Both the position numbers and the translations under genes were made by a program. A stretch of 38,543 bases of DNA from a virus. How positions within the stretch are numbered: the stretch's first letter is position 1; each line of letters begins with the position of its first letter. Of the stretch, positions 1 through 5,986 are shown piece after piece. Under the pieces are notes generated by a model. That model was given only the letters and a program-made list of their open reading frames with translations. It made no database searches and was not told where the DNA came from. The stretch lies in IMG/VR virus record IMGVR_UViG_3300030012_002985, positions 1 to 38,543 of that record; one strand, written 5' to 3'.

Positions 1-22
1 GACTAAGAGCAAATATGTTCAT
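1..22 (-). CDS. N-terminal 7 codons of the gene at 37923-38417 (contig edge)
   Basis: Read on the minus strand this is the start codon and next six codons (MNIFALS) of the protein complete at 38417-37923, cut by the window edge. It follows the stop of the gene at 36-344 by 13 bases. The ribosome site, AAGGAG followed by AATAAATAA and ATG, is the same 18-base string that starts the gene at 37002. On the circular genome this is the same gene, not a second one. Confidence 0.85.
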
Positions 23-148
23 TTATTTATTCTCCTTAATTGTTAGGGTAAAAATCATTAAAGTTTTTGTAATCAGATAATTTTCTCAAGCTTATCTCAT
101 TGTGTAACATCTTTATAAGGCCGTTATCTTTATCTATGTCAAAGTTTT
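1..148. repeat. Left copy of the terminal direct repeat
   Basis: These 148 bases recur at 38396-38543 with six substitutions, at left-copy positions 56, 102, 107, 111, 112 and 113. This shows that the molecule is circular or terminally redundant. The mismatches cover two silent and two amino-acid-changing codons of the gene at 36-344 (Lys to Arg and Asp to Asn in the right copy). Two related strains joined in one metagenomic assembly would explain this best; a true diverged duplication is the alternative. Confidence 0.9.
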
Positions 149-344
149 CAATATTTAGCATTTCTTCATGCTCGGGCGATAACCTAAAGTAATTCAAAAA
201 ATCTTCTTGCTTTTCAATCGACATATATTTTAATAAAAAATATAGTTGCTTTAAGGCGGTATCTTCTTCGTGTATAGAATCAAAAGTTCCAACGGTATAA
301 CTACGTCCAAGACCTACATCTACAATAATTAAATACTTATTCAT
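36..344 (-). CDS. Small acidic protein of unknown function
   Basis: This encodes 102 residues beginning MNKYLIIVDVG. The ATG at 344 is preceded by AAAGGAAAAC at good spacing, so I prefer it to an upstream in-frame TTG at 392. A hydrophobic first strand (YLIIVDVG) is followed by a helical, acidic, Phe/Tyr-rich body; there is no membrane segment and no recognised motif. It overlaps the end of the upstream gene (337-612) by 8 bases, so it is an operon member. Its last 37 codons and stop occur again, slightly diverged, at the right end of the window. Confidence 0.75.
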   Translation of the reverse strand: MNKYLIIVDVGLGRSYTVGTFDSIHEEDTALKQLYFLLKYMSIEKQEDFLNYFRLSPEHEEMLNIENFDIDKDNGLIKMLHNEISLRKLSDYKNFNDFYPNN

Positions 345-612
345 TTGTTTTCCTTTCATTGTTAGGGACAATGACTTCATAAAGCAAGTCAAGTGCTTTT
401 TTTATATCATGTTTGCCATTCGTATCAAATAATCCAAAGTATTTTTTAACATTTTTTAAGCGCCAATTCCTGTGTGGTTTTATACCCTTGCAAAACAATG
501 CTAGGTCTTTTTTTGATGTAATCAAATTCCACATAGCGACATTGATACCGCTACTCTTGGTCTCAAGGTCTTTTAAAAATTGGCAATTTTCATCTATGTT
601 TATTGGATTCAT
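337..612 (-). CDS. Hypothetical 91-residue protein
   Basis: The protein begins MNPINIDENCQFLKDLE; the start is set by AAAAGGAA ten bases upstream, directly after the hairpin at 627-667. It is a Lys/Asn-rich soluble protein with KPHRNWRLKNVKKYFGLF in the middle. I recognise no family. It is transcribed with the ATPase/VWA-like pair upstream of it and overlaps the next gene by 8 bases. Confidence 0.75.
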   Translation of the reverse strand: MNPINIDENCQFLKDLETKSSGINVAMWNLITSKKDLALFCKGIKPHRNWRLKNVKKYFGLFDTNGKHDIKKALDLLYEVIVPNNERKTNE

Positions 613-626
613 GTATTATTCCTTTT

Positions 627-667
627 ATTAATTATTACTTTCACTAAAGTATTAAGTAATAATTAAT
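627..667 (-). other. Intergenic hairpin A with conserved loop (ACTTTAGTGA type)
   Basis: A perfect 14-bp stem (627-640 with 654-667) closes a 13-nt loop that reads AATACTTTAGTGA in the transcribed (minus) sense. The stop codon of the gene at 663 lies inside the stem, and the ribosome site of the next gene follows about 10 bases later. No U-tract follows, so it does not look like an ordinary terminator. It shares 13 bases, ACTTTAGTGAAAG, with hairpins at 37880 and 31762. Confidence 0.7.
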
Positions 668-1541
668 TAAACCAGCTCGGTTTCTGTGCTATGTTTTTGA
701 GTGCTTTATCAAGGCCATCAAGAGCATGCTCTTCTGTTTTACAGAACTTTTGCTCTACTGTATGTATCACATTAAGCTCACGTTTGTAGCAATCGGATGT
801 CTGTGTCTGTCTGCCCATGCTACCATCAAAGCCGTATTTTTTGTCCATGATACCAAACATAAGGAATCGAAATAATCCTGGAAGGCCCGCGCTCATGAGT
901 CTGTGAATATCAAGAGGCTCGTTAGGTTTCTTGATTGGTATAGATAAGCCAAAGTATTTCCAAGACCTAGAACCCTCATATCTACAGAAGTTGTATGCAA
1001 ACACCTCACATGAGTATCCAAGTTTTGTAATGACATCACAAATCGTTGCTAGCGTGGCTCCTAGCAAAGCAAAGTCACGTTCTTTATGGCCAAACGCTAT
1101 GGCCATGTTCATACCTATCCTCACATTAGCACGCTTAGACTTACGTTCGACAGTTGTCCAATAATTATCTGAACCAGCCATTAACCTAGACATGCTTAAA
1201 TCATCACCGTCCTCGCGTCTGACTCGCTTACGTTTGCAACTGATACCCGAGCCAGCGAACTTAGACACATCAAATTTTCCGTTGATGCTAGCACGAAGTT
1301 TATGATACCGTCGAATCATAGGCTTAGATGTTTGACCTTTTTTGAGATGACTCAAAAGCGCCTCTTTTGTATCCACGTGTTCGCCAAACTGCCATTTTGA
1401 ATCCCTGTCCCTTTCGTAGTAGTAATCTAGCTCATCGATTATATTCAGAAAAGAGCGCATGTCTTTCATGTGTACGATAGCATGCTTACCCTCTAATTTA
1501 TCGTCGATAATTTTGGGTTTAAGTATGTTAGTGAAATCCAT
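663..1541 (-). CDS. VWA-like partner of the AAA+ ATPase (CobT-like candidate)
   Basis: A 292-residue protein starting 20 bases after the AAA+ ATPase gene, with a strong site (ACAGGAGGT) before ATG 1541. Its N-terminal third is charged and helical. From about residue 138 it shows the strand-helix pattern of a von Willebrand A fold (NVRIGMNMAIAFG, ATLATICDVITKLGYSCEVFAY). The usual metal site DxSxS is absent: the expected position reads GMNMA. Position and layout fit the common MoxR/CobS plus VWA pair, in which the ATPase remodels a target through the VWA partner. Fold assignment is inference; the pairing is seen. Confidence 0.55.
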   Translation of the reverse strand: MDFTNILKPKIIDDKLEGKHAIVHMKDMRSFLNIIDELDYYYERDRDSKWQFGEHVDTKEALLSHLKKGQTSKPMIRRYHKLRASINGKFDVSKFAGSGISCKRKRVRREDGDDLSMSRLMAGSDNYWTTVERKSKRANVRIGMNMAIAFGHKERDFALLGATLATICDVITKLGYSCEVFAYNFCRYEGSRSWKYFGLSIPIKKPNEPLDIHRLMSAGLPGLFRFLMFGIMDKKYGFDGSMGRQTQTSDCYKRELNVIHTVEQKFCKTEEHALDGLDKALKNIAQKPSWFN

Positions 1542-1561
1542 GTATATACCTCCTGTATAAG

Positions 1562-2776
1562 TTATTTGTATTCTCTTTTGATTGACTTGATGTCGACCTT
1601 ATCAAGTTCCTCTTTCGTCCAATTTTTTGTGAACGTATCTAGTATTTGACGGTTACTGTCTCCAGCAAGTCTCCACTTTTGACCGTCTAGAAAACATCTA
1701 GTACTGATTGTCCTGTTGATGTGATTCTCATCACATTTGGCTCTGAGGCTCCAAAACATCTCCGCTAGCTCAGAGAAATCGCCTACAAGCGCCCTTTCGA
1801 TGTTTTTATCATAGTCGACATAAACCTTCTGTAGTTGCAACCTGTCTAGTGTAGCTAGGTCTAGCTGGCCTCTACCAGCGAACTCAAAGTCTGTGCCATC
1901 ACCCCATGTATTTGAGCATACCGCTACATGGAAGTTTTCATGTTTCATAACATGAGGATTGTCCTTGTCGTTCGGTGTGCTAATAATGCCTTGATTATCG
2001 AACACAGAATTAAATATAAGACCAGCATTTGCATCGAAAGCATCGAACTCATCGAGACATAGGAATTTACCGTCCCTAAATGTATTTGATACGACACCAT
2101 CAATGAATGTACCGTCGAAAGTCATACGTCCTGTCATGTGAGCCTCAGTAACTCCAGCACTACCTTTTAGGTACTGATAGGTATTGTTTTCAGCTTTGAA
2201 GCCTAAGGCTTCAGCACATTGCTCCACGAGATGTGATTTTCCTGTACCGCTGGGCCCACAGAGCCAAACACGTTTGAACGTTTTGAGCGTTTTTAAGACT
2301 CGAGTAAACTGTTTGTGCTTGAGTCCCTCGATTTCTTTAGTCACTACGTCATTGAGTTTTACCACTACAGGACGTTGTAAGTGGCTCACTTTTTGGTCAA
2401 TCATCTTCGCTACATTAGCATTAGATTGCCTTACCTCGTCGATAAAAGCATCCCTCATCTCTTCATTTTTCTTGTAGATATCGTCACCAATCTTATCAGC
2501 GACTCGTTCTGCTAGCATATCTTCAAGGCTACCAGCGGGCGGTGTGCTAGGTGCTGGAGCTGGAGCTGGAGCTGGTGTCGGAGCTGGAGCTGGAACAGTA
2601 TCTTTGTCCTCGCTAAAAGGGTTGTGTTTGCCAAGTATAAACATGATAAGCTTATGCTTACGAGTCGTTTGACACCAACTAGTTGGTTTGTTCTCATGCT
2701 TACATTTTTGCATTGCAAGAGATTTAATGTTGCTATGAGCCATAGCATCGAGTTCTGAATATGTATATTCACTCAT
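1562..2776 (-). CDS. AAA+ ATPase, CobS/MoxR type
   Basis: A 404-residue protein. Residues 1-55 form a small basic head; 62-81 are a Pro-Ala linker; 85-160 are likely coiled coil. The AAA+ core follows with Walker A GPSGTGKSH (174-182), Walker B LCLDEFD (239-245), sensor-1 Asn in VCSNT (about 289) and an arginine-finger-like DRLQ (about 311). It resembles CobS-like ATPases often found in marine phages, whose role in infection is not settled. ATG 2776 has GGAGG about 11 bases upstream. It is co-transcribed with the VWA-like gene that follows, which is the expected partner. Confidence 0.85.
   Translation of the reverse strand: MSEYTYSELDAMAHSNIKSLAMQKCKHENKPTSWCQTTRKHKLIMFILGKHNPFSEDKDTVPAPAPTPAPAPAPAPSTPPAGSLEDMLAERVADKIGDDIYKKNEEMRDAFIDEVRQSNANVAKMIDQKVSHLQRPVVVKLNDVVTKEIEGLKHKQFTRVLKTLKTFKRVWLCGPSGTGKSHLVEQCAEALGFKAENNTYQYLKGSAGVTEAHMTGRMTFDGTFIDGVVSNTFRDGKFLCLDEFDAFDANAGLIFNSVFDNQGIISTPNDKDNPHVMKHENFHVAVCSNTWGDGTDFEFAGRGQLDLATLDRLQLQKVYVDYDKNIERALVGDFSELAEMFWSLRAKCDENHINRTISTRCFLDGQKWRLAGDSNRQILDTFTKNWTKEELDKVDIKSIKREYK
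2552..2594 (-). repeat. Hexamer repeat encoding the Pro-Ala linker
   Basis: Imperfect GGAGCT units in tandem encode alternating Pro and Ala in the ATPase. It is a low-complexity protein linker and a site prone to length change. Confidence 0.8.
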
Positions 2777-2809
2777 ATTTCGGTTCCTCCGATTTGGTTT
2801 GGGTTTTGA

Positions 2810-2864
2810 ATTGTTTTATTATTTACTAGCATCTTCATTTACATTCAGATGCTAGAAAATAATA
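2810..2864 (-). repeat. Hairpin C, first copy of a 55-bp direct repeat (GAATGTAAATGA loop)
   Basis: An identical 55-base copy lies at 3821-3875. The core is an 18-bp stem with one mismatch (2817-2834 with 2847-2864) around a 12-nt loop that reads GAATGTAAATGA in the transcribed sense. It starts right after the stop codon of the zinc-ribbon gene at 2865 and lies before the ribosome site of the ATPase gene. No U-tract is present. The loop resembles that of the hairpin at 37024. Confidence 0.75.
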
Positions 2865-3266
2865 TTAAAGGCTCCTCGTCCAGAGTTCTATCAACGCGAA
2901 GAGTAATCCTAGTGACATCCACGCGGTTAATATTTTAAGACCTTTGGCATTATTCTCGAATAATAACCATTCGTAAAAATCCATTATTTGACCTATGGCA
3001 TTGGCCAATATGTCAATAGCTTGGTTAAATGTCGACGTTATTTTATTCATTATTGTCATGATTTTCCCTTTTTTCTTGTTATAGGTTACTTCTTGGATAT
3101 AATCCAAGTCACAATTATTGCAAATATCATAATCTTCTGTGAATTTCATTTCTCGTCGGTTAAATCCACCGCCACAGTTATTACACATGTAGCTCCTCGT
3201 ATCACAGGCTGGACATCCGTCATGATGTCTGTGTAAAGGTTCTTTACATTCTAATATTCTATTCAT
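2865..3266 (-). CDS. Zinc-ribbon protein with C-terminal membrane anchor
   Basis: A 133-residue protein with GGAG before ATG 3266. The first 55 residues carry three CxxC knuckles (CPAC, CNNC, CNNC) plus a His-rich start (HRHHDGC), enough for one or two zinc sites. A linker and amphipathic helix follow, then one hydrophobic helix near residues 108-128 (LKILTAWMSLGLLFALIEL) and a short basic tail. I infer a cytosolic zinc domain tethered to the inner membrane. Function is unknown; it stands upstream of the AAA+ gene. Confidence 0.75.
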   Translation of the reverse strand: MNRILECKEPLHRHHDGCPACDTRSYMCNNCGGGFNRREMKFTEDYDICNNCDLDYIQEVTYNKKKGKIMTIMNKITSTFNQAIDILANAIGQIMDFYEWLLFENNAKGLKILTAWMSLGLLFALIELWTRSL

Positions 3267-3297
3267 AGTTCTCTCCTATGGTTGGTTATTAATTTTT

Positions 3298-3315
3298 CTA
3301 GAATTAAAATTCTAG
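3298..3315 (-). other. Short inverted repeat at a gene junction
   Basis: CTAGAATT and AATTCTAG are separated by two bases and span the TAG stop of the gene at 3312. The stem could form in the transcript just before the ribosome site of the next gene. The loop is too small to belong to the 12-13-nt loop family. Confidence 0.45.
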
Positions 3316-3809
3316 CCTTGATAATAGTTGTACACCCATTTTAAAAATGGTCGGTCTTTAGTTTCTGTATCCAAAACTATCAGTTGGTTTGTATTCCTGT
3401 TGTTAATAAACCATTTTCCTTTATGTACATTTTGGCCCTCTTCAGCATATTCAATTTTTGCCTCTTCTAGCTCAAAGCTAGTATGGTTCCATCCTAGTTC
3501 CTTCCAATCTTCCTTTTCGATGAAAAGGACACTCTCCATATCTGTCATATAATGGTCACTTTCCTCGTCGTAATGGTTCTCCCAATTAGTCCTTGCTATC
3601 TCCTTTAGTAGGTCGACACTAAGGTCGCTCTTCAGCGCCTTTCTAGTCTCCATGTCTGTTGAAAAACCGACTAGATTTCTTTGCCATGTATGGCCTCCAT
3701 TTGTAATCTCAACAGATACGACGACATCTCCCTCACTTATATTCCAAAGATAATTCGACGAGTTATCATATTCAATATTTGGTTTTAAAATTGGTTCAAT
3801 TTTATTCAT
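3312..3809 (-). CDS. Hypothetical acidic protein, 165 residues
   Basis: ATG 3809 is preceded by TGGAGC at about 10 bases. The protein is soluble, acidic and Trp-rich (MNKIEPILKPNIEY at the start, WKELGWNHTSFELEEAKIEY in the middle, FLKWVYNYYQG at the end). Alternating strands suggest a mostly beta fold, but I recognise no family. It is flanked by the two identical 55-bp hairpin repeats. Confidence 0.7.
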   Translation of the reverse strand: MNKIEPILKPNIEYDNSSNYLWNISEGDVVVSVEITNGGHTWQRNLVGFSTDMETRKALKSDLSVDLLKEIARTNWENHYDEESDHYMTDMESVLFIEKEDWKELGWNHTSFELEEAKIEYAEEGQNVHKGKWFINNRNTNQLIVLDTETKDRPFLKWVYNYYQG

Positions 3810-3820
3810 AATTTTGCTCC

Positions 3821-3875
3821 ATTGTTTTATTATTTACTAGCATCTTCATTTACATTCAGATGCTAGAAAATAATA
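3821..3875 (-). repeat. Hairpin D, second copy of the 55-bp direct repeat
   Basis: Identical to 2810-2864, including the one-mismatch 18-bp stem (3828-3845 with 3858-3875) and the 12-nt loop. It lies 18 bases after the stop of the gene at 3894 and before the ribosome site of the gene at 3809. Perfect identity of two non-coding copies 1 kb apart implies recent duplication or selection on every base. Confidence 0.75.
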
Positions 3876-3893
3876 GTGTTATTTGTTTTGTTA

Positions 3894-4268
3894 TTAACTA
3901 CCCAAGAATAGTGACACTAAAGTTATTTTTTGCTTTCTCTCACTAGTCTCGTCATTACTAAGTCCCAGCTCGCTAGCTTTTAGATACCTAAAAGCATCCA
4001 CAATCTCGAAACTTTCGAGGAAGACATGGTGAGTATCTCCCAAGTAATGGCTTTGTTGCTTAGCTATGCTAAGCAAGTCAAACCAAGTTGGATTAAAGAT
4101 AATATCCGACTCATATTCGTAGGTTAATCCGTCATAGTGTCCACCAACTATCTGCACCAATCCCTTCACTATTGGTTGGCTCATGAACTTATCAATTCCA
4201 TTCACTTGCTCTTCACTAAAGTGTTCTTTTGTCGGTGTAAAAAATATACTCTTGTTATGGCTTGTCAT
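3894..4268 (-). CDS. Hypothetical protein, 124 residues
   Basis: ATG 4268 follows TTGGAG at about 10 bases. The protein has no signal or membrane segment; DTHHVFLESFEIVDAFRYL in its second half is the most family-like stretch, but I cannot assign it. It is the second gene of the minus operon, after the GC-rich island. Confidence 0.65.
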   Translation of the reverse strand: MTSHNKSIFFTPTKEHFSEEQVNGIDKFMSQPIVKGLVQIVGGHYDGLTYEYESDIIFNPTWFDLLSIAKQQSHYLGDTHHVFLESFEIVDAFRYLKASELGLSNDETSERKQKITLVSLFLGS

Positions 4269-4470
4269 AGCTTATTACTCCAATATCGACGGCATTGTAT
4301 TTTTCTAGCTTGTCACATTAGCCGTCACTTAATGCTGACTTGCTACTTCTATGCGTAGAAGCTTGCTACTAGGTCTTCCTTCGCGTAGATAGGTCTTCAC
4401 GGCCTGCCTGTCTGCATGCCTGCCTGTCTTCGCGTAGACAGCTCTATGCTAGCTCCTCTAACGCGAAAAG
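4269..4470. other. Gene-free leader with small repeats and hairpins
   Basis: No convincing gene is seen. CTTCTA-TGCG-TAGAAG (4346-4361) is a 6-bp hairpin with a 4-nt loop. GCCTGCCTGTCT occurs twice (4402-4413 and 4418-4429). TAGGTCTTC occurs twice around 4370-4397. Two copies of CTTCGCGTAG fall here. The stretch would be transcribed on the minus strand between the gene at 4557 and the one at 4268, so a structured RNA is possible. Confidence 0.4.
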
Positions 4471-4528
4471 AGCCTTAGAGGGGAATCGAACCCCTACGCG
4501 CCTAAGCGCGCGTCCCAGACCTAAGGCT
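4471..4528 (-). ncRNA. tRNA-like structure, 58 nt, without D-arm
   Basis: On the minus strand AGCCTTAG and CTAAGGCT form an 8-bp acceptor-like stem. Inside lie a 6-bp hairpin (ACGCGC, loop GCTTAG, GCGCGT) and a textbook T-arm, AGGGG-TTCGATT-CCCCT, joined directly to the 3' acceptor strand. There is no D-arm, no 7-nt anticodon loop and no encoded CCA; CTTTT follows. The start, GTCTGGGACG, faintly recalls the D-loop analogue of tmRNA. It could also be the 3' part of a host tRNA-Leu (CTTAGGT recalls a UAG anticodon loop), as in an attachment site, but I see no integrase. Confidence 0.35.
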
Positions 4529-4556
4529 TTGGTTGTGTATTCGGTCGCGCTAGCGC

Positions 4557-4802
4557 TTACACGAACGCGTCCCTTGGAAGTTCACCGTTCTCGTCGAGAA
4601 GTCCGAGAAGGCCATCGTTCGCGCTCATCCATGCGTCCTCGATTGCTCTTCGCCTGTGTGAGTGTGCGTATGCGCTCGAAGGGAAATCCCTCGCGAACTC
4701 TTCCGCGTAACAGTCTAGAGCTTGTTGCTCTTCGCGTGTGGGCACGTCTGTGTGTGCGGGTTCGGTGCTTATTACTTGTTCTTCGCGTAGTATGCTTATC
4801 AT
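4557..4802 (-). CDS. Small acidic protein in the GC-rich island
   Basis: An 81-residue protein (MISILREEQVISTEPAH) with AGAAAGG about 10 bases before ATG 4802. It is acidic, soluble and helical (REEQQALDCYAEEFARDF). CGC and GCG codons are frequent, while the rest of the genome prefers AGA for Arg; REEQ occurs twice because the CTTCGCG repeat falls in frame. It is the first gene after the putative minus promoter and an inverted repeat, a position typical of early regulators or anti-host proteins. Its function is unknown, and base composition suggests acquisition. Confidence 0.6.
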   Translation of the reverse strand: MISILREEQVISTEPAHTDVPTREEQQALDCYAEEFARDFPSSAYAHSHRRRAIEDAWMSANDGLLGLLDENGELPRDAFV

Positions 4803-4819
4803 GTTAGTTTACCTTTCTT

Positions 4820-4839
4820 CGCGTAGGATGTCCTACGCG
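4820..4839. promoter_or_regulatory. Inverted repeat, candidate operator
   Basis: CGCGTAGGA and TCCTACGCG are perfect 9-bp arms separated by 2 bases. It lies between the putative minus promoter (4888-4917) and the start codon at 4802, 18 bases upstream of the ATG, so it could bind a repressor or act as a leader hairpin. One arm overlaps the last CTTCGCGTAG repeat. Confidence 0.5.
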
Positions 4840-4887
4840 TACTTGTTATTCGTTAGTCACTCGGATTTGCTCCGTCAGCGACCAGAG

Positions 4888-4917
4888 AATATACCTAGGA
4901 AAACATACTCAAGTCAA
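4888..4917 (-). promoter_or_regulatory. Sigma70-like promoter for the minus operon
   Basis: On the minus strand TTGACT (4917-4912) and TATATT (4893-4888) are separated by 18 bases; each matches the consensus at 5 of 6 positions. Transcription would start near 4880 and read the gene at 4802 and then the long minus operon. It is the best box pair I found upstream of that operon. Confidence 0.5.
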
Positions 4918-5144
4918 GGGAAAAATGCTTTATCGACGGTAAAGGGACGCAAAGCAATGCTCTTACGCGTAAGGGAGCTAGCTTGGAGCCAAAAAAAAAT
5001 AATGATTGCCCGAACGCGAAACGCGTACTCAACCGAATCCGACGAGCTAGCACCGAACGCGTAGGGGGTACTCGTATATATAGTACAAACCACAGATTTT
5101 TTGCACTATTTTTAGGTATCTCAAAGGCTTCTTACATCAAATAG
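4918..5144. other. Intergenic control DNA with CpG palindromes
   Basis: No gene is supported here. It holds a perfect 12-bp palindrome CTTACGCGTAAG (4962-4973), several ACGCG or ACGCGT words (near 5013, 5021 and 5057) and an imperfect dyad GTACT...AGTAC (5068-5086). It marks the transition from the GC-rich island to the AT-rich origin-like DNA. Confidence 0.4.
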
Positions 5145-5213
5145 AATGGCTAGGCTATAAATATATATACATGTATATCAACAACTTACAGATACACAAT
5201 TATATTATATATA
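5145..5213. other. AT-rich segment, candidate DNA unwinding element
   Basis: Runs of alternating A/T (AAATATATATAC, TTATATTATATATAG) directly precede the iterons. Placement next to iterons, between divergent operons, is what a replication origin's melting region looks like; this is inference. Confidence 0.4.
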
Positions 5214-5275
5214 GCAAAGGCATAGCTTAGCCATAGCTTTGCTATAGCTTGGCTATAGCCTTGCCATGCATATAG
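5212..5275. repeat. Tandem 11-bp iterons, candidate replication origin
   Basis: Four tandem units of consensus YATAGCTTNGC sit exactly end to end: CATAGCTTAGC (5221), CATAGCTTTGC (5232), TATAGCTTGGC (5243) and TATAGCCTTGC (5254). A weaker fifth unit, CATGCATATAG, follows at 5265. Each unit has inverted symmetry with its neighbour (GCTATAGC). The same units followed by the same GAAGTA tract occur inside the O-like replication gene at 34778-34840. I read them as sites for that protein. Confidence 0.6.
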
Positions 5276-5334
5276 AAGTAGAAGTAGAAGTATAAAGTAG
5301 AAGTATAAACCTAAGATTTATAAACCTTAGATTT
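5275..5334. repeat. GAAGTA repeats and a 15-bp tandem repeat beside the iterons
   Basis: GAAGTA occurs at 5275, 5281, 5287 and 5300, giving a purine-rich strand. It is followed by two 15-bp units, ATAAACCTAAGATTT (5305) and ATAAACCTTAGATTT (5320), differing at one base. They extend the origin-like array; the GAAGTA part is shared with the copy inside the replication gene. Confidence 0.65.
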
Positions 5335-5367
5335 ATACACAAAATACGCACTCAACCTTTTTTTTCT

Positions 5368-5396
5368 TTTACCTACCATTATTTTGGATTTATATT
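5368..5396 (+). promoter_or_regulatory. Candidate promoter for the plus (structural) operon
   Basis: TTTACC (5368-5373) and TATATT (5391-5396) are separated by 17 bases. The -35 box is weak (4 of 6), the -10 box good (5 of 6). It is about 60 bases upstream of the first plus gene. Confidence 0.4.
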
Positions 5397-5453
5397 AAGC
5401 CAAGTCAAAAATTATTTTTTTGAAATTTTTTAACAATCAAAGGAGATATGCAC

Positions 5454-5657
5454 ATGGCATTTGAGGTAAAGGACAATACTTTTTCAATTTTTGAGAATCA
5501 GAATAAAACTAATGAAAGACAACCTGATTTTACAGGAAAAGGTAAATTTAACGGCACAGATATAAAAGTTGCTGGCTGGAAGAAGACAGGAAAGAGTGGG
5601 ACAGATTTTGTTTCTTTCAAAATAGAAAAAGAAGGCGATTACGTTGCCAAAGGCTAG
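5454..5657 (+). CDS. DUF736-like small protein
   Basis: A 67-residue protein. I choose ATG 5454 because AAAGGAG ends 8 bases before it; an in-frame ATG at 5448 would be too close. The pattern NTFSIFENQNKTNERQPDFTGKG..., then a strand-rich domain with VAGWKKTGKSGTDFVSFKI, matches my memory of DUF736 proteins (small OB-like fold, common in plasmids and phages). The reverse is a weaker call: single-stranded DNA binding. It is first in the plus operon and overlaps the next gene by 14 bases. Confidence 0.6.
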   Translation: MAFEVKDNTFSIFENQNKTNERQPDFTGKGKFNGTDIKVAGWKKTGKSGTDFVSFKIEKEGDYVAKG

Positions 5658-5985
5658 AATAGGAAAAAGAAAATATAAAAGCCCTGCTTGGACAAGAAAA
5701 GAAGGCAAGAATCCAAAAGGTGGATTAAATGCAAAAGGTAGGGCTAGTTATAAAAAATCTACTGGCGGAACATTAAAAGCGCCTGTAAAATCTGGCGATA
5801 ACCCAAGACGAGCTAGTTTTCTAGCTAGAATGGGAAATATGCCAGGCCCAGAAAGAGATAGTAAAGGAAGGCCAACTAGGCTTTTACTTTCTTTAAGAGC
5901 TTGGGGCGCTAGCTCAAAAGCTGATGCTAGGTCAAAAGCAAAAAAAATGAGTAAAAGATTAAAAGCAAAAAAGAAAAGGAAATAA
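5644..5985 (+). CDS. Basic protein, DUF6321-like
   Basis: A 113-residue, strongly basic protein starting at TTG 5644 (AGAAGG at 8 bases), inside the end of the previous gene. The signature YKSPAWTRKEGKNPKGGLN, SGDNPRRASFLARMGNM and RLLLSLRAWGASSKADA is a recurrent marine-phage family of unknown function. A Lys/Arg-only tail (SKRLKAKKKRK) suggests nucleic-acid binding, perhaps DNA condensation or a packaged protein. First of three basic genes before terminase. Confidence 0.75.
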   Translation: MPKARIGKRKYKSPAWTRKEGKNPKGGLNAKGRASYKKSTGGTLKAPVKSGDNPRRASFLARMGNMPGPERDSKGRPTRLLLSLRAWGASSKADARSKAKKMSKRLKAKKKRK

Positions 5986-5986
5986 A

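Larger units (their letters stand above)
4379..4826. repeat. Dispersed CTTCGCGTAG repeats in a GC-rich island
   Basis: Exact copies lie at 4379, 4428, 4781 and 4817, with a variant (CTTCGCGTGT) at 4730. They occur in both coding and non-coding DNA. The surrounding 4.35-5.07 kb is rich in CpG and ACGCG, unlike the AT-rich rest of the phage, which suggests foreign origin or a family of protein-binding sites. Confidence 0.55.

Noticed and set aside
4205-4222. A further ACTTTAGTGA loop motif on the minus strand
   Set aside because: It falls inside the coding part of the gene at 3894-4268 and has no long stem around it; probably chance.
4471-4528. Ordinary tRNA gene
   Set aside because: Only 58 nt, no D-arm, anticodon loop of the wrong size and no CCA; listed instead as a tRNA-like structure.
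4529-4807. Plus-strand open frame of 92 codons
   Set aside because: It is the antisense of the acidic 81-residue gene, has no ribosome site, and its Arg/Leu/Val-rich content is a mirror of GC-rich coding DNA.
4738-5064. Plus-strand open frame of 108 codons
   Set aside because: It crosses the putative minus promoter and operator dyads, has no ribosome site and no protein-like pattern.
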